Shown here piece after piece: positions 7,025 through 8,840 of a stretch of DNA of 8,840 bases. Source of the DNA: Phycisphaerales bacterium (lineage in GTDB: Bacteria > Planctomycetota > Phycisphaerae > UBA1845). The notes beneath the pieces are model-generated. The model worked only from the letters and a program-made list of their open reading frames with translations, did no database searches and was not told the origin of the DNA. The DNA lies in NCBI GenBank assembly GCA_030612785.1, contig JAUWNF010000114.1:1-8840 (forward strand). Direction: 5' to 3'. How positions within the stretch are numbered: position 1 is the first letter of the stretch; each line of letters begins with the position of its first letter. The position numbers and the translations under genes are program-made.

Positions 7025-7051
7025 ATGCCCTGGCCTCATCGAGGCCGGCAT
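7025..7051 (+). other. Second stem-loop in the kinase leader
   Basis: ATGCC at 7025-7029 and GGCCTC at 7032-7037 pair with GAGGCC at 7041-7046 and GGCAT at 7047-7051. This gives 11 pairs with a 2-nt bulge and a 3-nt loop. It begins 7 nt after the first stem-loop, so the two form a tandem structured region about 130 nt before the kinase start. Confidence 0.45.
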
Positions 7052-7179
7052 CGCCACAGGTATTGCGCCGCCGCTCATGCGGAGGTGAACGCCGTGGGCG
7101 TCATCACGCGGCTGGGCGGCTGGGGCCGAAAGTACGCGTCGAACGAGAGCGACCCCAACGGGACCGGGAGAGCGGAAAG

Positions 7180-8049
7180 ATGAGCCTGAGTATCCCCAAC
7201 TACCGGGTGCTGGAGAATATCGGCGACGGGGCCGGGAGCGCAATCCTCAAGGTCAAGTGCATGCGCACCGGGACCATCTACGCCGTCAAGAATGTCAGAG
7301 TGCGCACCCCCGAGGATCAGGGGTTCATCGACCAGCTCAAAAACGAATACGCCACCGGCTCCGCAATCGACCACCCGGTGCTCCGCAAGGTATACGAACT
7401 CCGTTACTTGAGGCGACGTCTGCGCATCCATGGGGCCTTATTGTTCATGGAGCACCTCGAGGGCATCACCTTCAGGGGCCCCGAGTTCAATAAGCCGCTG
7501 CCAGAACTGTTGCTGCTCTTTGCGCGTGCCGCTGAGGGCCTGCACGCCATGCACCAGGCCAGGTTTGTCCACGCGGACCTCAAGCCGGGCAATATGCTCC
7601 TGACCACCGACGGCGAGGTGAAGCTGATCGACTTCGGGCAGAGTTGCCCCATGCACACCGCCAAGAGCCGCGTGCAGGGGACCATCGACTACATGGCCCC
7701 CGAGCAGGTGGCCCGCGAGGTCCTCGATCAGCGCACCGACGTCTTCGGACTGGGTGCCGCGCTCCACCGGGTGGTCACCGGCAAGGCCATCGTGACGGAC
7801 ATGAATAAGACGGTCAGCATCCACGCCCAGAGCAACCTGGGCAAGCGGGCCGACGAACTGGCGGCGCCGACTATGGATGGACTTCCGGTCTGTTTCATCA
7901 GGGTGATCCAGGACGCCTGCCACAGCGACCCCAAGAAGCGACCTGCCGACATGCGCGAGATGCGCGAGCGGCTGCTCACCGCCCGCACGATCCTGGAGAG
8001 CCGCAACGGCAACGGGGTTGCGAACGGCGTCTCGTCCAAAGCCGGATAA
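7180..8049 (+). CDS. Eukaryote-type Ser/Thr protein kinase, soluble single domain
   Basis: This 289-residue protein is almost entirely one Hanks-type kinase domain. Motifs: glycine loop IGDGAGSA (14-21); ATP-anchoring Lys37 in YAVK; the likely helix-C Glu56; catalytic loop HADLKPGNML with Asp133, Lys135 and Asn138; DFG at 151-153; and MAPE at 172-175 followed by the usual large-lobe helix motif DVFGLGAALHRVVTG. All catalytic residues are present, so activity is expected. The catalytic loop has HAD instead of HRD, so it is a non-RD kinase, which may not depend on activation-loop phosphorylation. There is no transmembrane segment and no PASTA, WD40 or other sensor domain. I start at 7180, where GGGAG lies 9 nt upstream and the protein begins MSLSIPNYRVLENIG. 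The frame is open back to 7063, but that part is Arg-rich and unlike the family. Its target is unknown. Confidence 0.94.
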   Translation: MSLSIPNYRVLENIGDGAGSAILKVKCMRTGTIYAVKNVRVRTPEDQGFIDQLKNEYATGSAIDHPVLRKVYELRYLRRRLRIHGALLFMEHLEGITFRGPEFNKPLPELLLLFARAAEGLHAMHQARFVHADLKPGNMLLTTDGEVKLIDFGQSCPMHTAKSRVQGTIDYMAPEQVAREVLDQRTDVFGLGAALHRVVTGKAIVTDMNKTVSIHAQSNLGKRADELAAPTMDGLPVCFIRVIQDACHSDPKKRPADMREMRERLLTARTILESRNGNGVANGVSSKAG

Positions 8050-8078
8050 CCCGTATCCTTCATACTACGCAGACATGC

Positions 8079-8179
8079 GAGGCTGTTGATTTAATCGTCC
8101 CTGGTGATCCGTAGTGTAGCGTCACCCCTTGTTGGTGACGAGAGACGAGGGTGCGCCGCCCACAAGGGACGACGCTACA
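8079..8179 (+). repeat. 101-bp repeat, inverted partner of 4513-4613
   Basis: This copy aligns without gaps to the reverse complement of 4513-4613. The inner 65 bp (8115-8179) match at 61 positions and the outer 36 bp at about 30, by hand. The inner part is again a palindrome, TGTAGCGTC to GACGCTACA. It starts 30 nt after the kinase stop, on the other side of the three plus-strand genes from its partner. Confidence 0.85.
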
Positions 8180-8270
8180 AACGAGGGTGCGCCGCCCACA
8201 AGGGGTTACGCTACAAAGACGAGGTTGCGCCGCCCACAAGGGACGCCGCTACAGATTAAACCGACAGCCT
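8080..8270. mobile_element. 191-bp MITE-like element with inverted ends and internal tandem repeats
   Basis: The left end AGGCTGTTGATTTAATC (8080-8096) and the right end GATTAAACCGACAGCCT (8254-8270) are inverted repeats with 2 mismatches in 17. Inside are the palindrome at 8115-8179 and three tandem units. There is no coding capacity, so any movement would have to be driven in trans. I see no obvious target-site duplication outside the ends. The MITE label is inference from structure. Confidence 0.6.
8143..8253. repeat. Three tandem ~37-bp units
   Basis: Units at 8143-8179, 8180-8215 and 8216-8253 each contain ACGAGG, then TGCGCCGCCCACAAGGG, and end CGCTACA. They are 36-38 bp long with a few differences each. 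The unit equals one half of the 65-bp palindrome, so the array looks like amplification of a half-palindrome. There are no unique spacers, so it is not CRISPR. Confidence 0.8.
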
Positions 8271-8312
8271 GGATAGACCGCTGTACGGTGTTCCGCGCGA
8301 CCATTCAACGGA

Positions 8313-8585
8313 TTACCGTTCGTGCCATCTGGACAGGCGCGTCCCGCGATCGCGCTGCCAGAAAACGTCGAGGTCTTCCAGCAGAGCCTTGCTATCGAGG
8401 TCTACCACGCTGTTGAGCGAGTGCAAGTGTTCCGCCGAGGACTGCGTCATCAAGGAACTCTCCGTGGCTCCGCGGTAGAAATAACGGGCGATGAGTGAGC
8501 CTTCCTTGGCCATCTGGGGACCGCTGCAACCGGTGGCCCAGGACACCAGACCCACGGCTAGCAATACTATGCCGAATCGTCGCAT
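8313..8585 (-). CDS. Small predicted lipoprotein, unknown function
   Basis: This is a 90-residue protein. MRRFGIVLLAVGLVSWATGC is a typical lipoprotein signal: two Arg, a hydrophobic core, then a lipobox-like ATGC with Cys20 as the lipidation site. Ala rather than Leu at -3 is slightly atypical. The mature part is only about 70 residues, without recognised motifs. It has a central SSLMTQSSAEHLHSLNSVVDLDSKALLEDLD region likely to be helical and a basic end DRGTRLSRWHER. The short length and the DRxTRLSRWH ending recall small planctomycete lipoproteins, from memory only. Start at 8585: GAGAGG lies about 10 nt upstream and the signal peptide begins exactly there. The frame extends to 8651, but that would put 22 hydrophilic residues before the signal. 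A good promoter lies upstream, so it is probably transcribed alone. Confidence 0.8.
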   Translation of the reverse strand: MRRFGIVLLAVGLVSWATGCSGPQMAKEGSLIARYFYRGATESSLMTQSSAEHLHSLNSVVDLDSKALLEDLDVFWQRDRGTRLSRWHER

Positions 8586-8665
8586 GGGTGCGTGACCTCT
8601 CTGCTTGGTAACCTCTCGCATCTTGCGGCCCGTGCTTCGCCAACGAGCCACCCAACAGGGGCATG

Positions 8666-8694
8666 ATCTTAGCTTCCCGCCGGGTTGCCGTCAA
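8666..8694 (-). promoter_or_regulatory. Candidate sigma70-type promoter for the lipoprotein gene
   Basis: On the minus strand: TTGACG (8694-8689), a 17-bp spacer, TAAGAT (8671-8666). This is five and four matches of six to consensus, at ideal spacing. The start would be near 8658, giving a leader of about 73 nt. This promoter also supports the shorter start at 8585. Confidence 0.5.
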
Positions 8695-8764
8695 ATCCGA
8701 TCCCGTGCCGTTTCCAATAAGGCTCTGTGGTTTCGTTGGTCGTCGTAGCGGCCAGCGTCTCGCC

Positions 8765-8825
8765 GGCCGCACGCCCGGGGGGGGGCCAACCCCGCGCGCG
8801 CCGGGGGCTCCTGGGGGCCCCGAGT
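8765..8825. other. G/C homopolymer and low-complexity tract near the window edge
   Basis: The tract has nine consecutive G at 8777-8785, GCGCGCGC, and further runs of G and C up to about 8820. No gene is visible. It could be natural, or error-prone sequence near a contig end. Confidence 0.5.
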
Positions 8826-8840
8826 AGCACGGCAGATGGC

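Larger units (their letters stand above)
6737..7179. other. Gene-free 443-nt stretch ahead of the kinase
   Basis: I find no convincing gene here. Frames on both strands that cross it give compositions and products unlike proteins I know. The first part (about 6780-6960) is less GC-rich than the genes around it. It holds a candidate promoter at 6760-6788 and two stable hairpins at 6994-7017 and 7025-7051. It therefore looks like a long regulatory leader, or the site of a small RNA, for the kinase gene. Confidence 0.5.

Noticed and set aside
6971..7183. Plus-strand 70-codon frame ending in an ATGA overlap with the kinase start
   Set aside because: It runs through both hairpins, is Arg/His/Gly-rich as expected from random GC-rich sequence, and has no Shine-Dalgarno.
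5885..8049. Kinase and phosphatase regulatory pair
   Set aside because: The hydrolase resembles the YkuE group, not PPP or PPM protein phosphatases, and 443 nt with a separate promoter candidate divide the genes.
8115..8253. CRISPR-like tandem repeat
   Set aside because: Units follow each other directly without unique spacers and derive from a palindrome. No cas gene is present.

Overview
The window is about 8.8 kb of GC-rich bacterial DNA that best fits a planctomycete (Phycisphaerae-like) chromosome. The reasons are a stand-alone eukaryote-type Ser/Thr kinase, a tiny lipoprotein of a style I associate with that phylum, loosely packed genes, and many palindromic intergenic repeats. The phylum call is inference. 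No gene here is a certain phylum marker.

Layout. The left half (1-4494) is read on the minus strand. In transcription order it holds a class IV PLP aminotransferase / aminodeoxychorismate lyase, two adjacent M16 zinc-peptidase subunits, and a membrane protein that runs off the left edge. The middle (4614-8078) is read on the plus strand: cysteine synthase, a calcineurin-like metallophosphoesterase, and a small soluble Ser/Thr kinase with a gene-free stretch of 443 nt upstream. The right end is a 90-residue lipoprotein gene on the minus strand with a good sigma70-type promoter. It is followed by G/C-rich low-complexity sequence at the window edge.

How genes work together. The two M16 proteins look like one enzyme split over two chains. 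The downstream-encoded subunit has the intact zinc site HxxEH but lacks the C-terminal Arg/Tyr pair. The upstream-encoded subunit has lost HxxEH but keeps Arg/Tyr. cysK has its own promoter and probably makes cysteine. The kinase and the phosphoesterase are neighbours but nothing links them functionally.

The most unusual content is the repeats. A 101-bp sequence occurs twice in opposite orientation (4513-4613 and 8079-8179, about 90% identical by hand alignment) and brackets exactly the three plus-strand genes. The right copy belongs to a larger 191-bp element with 17-bp inverted ends and three tandem units of about 37 bp. A second palindrome (619-671) supplies the stop codon of an M16 gene, and a fragment of it recurs at 3552-3571. 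All of these end in GTAGCG...CGCTAC, which suggests related REP/MITE-like elements. I saw no CRISPR array, tRNA, rRNA, transposase gene or defence system.
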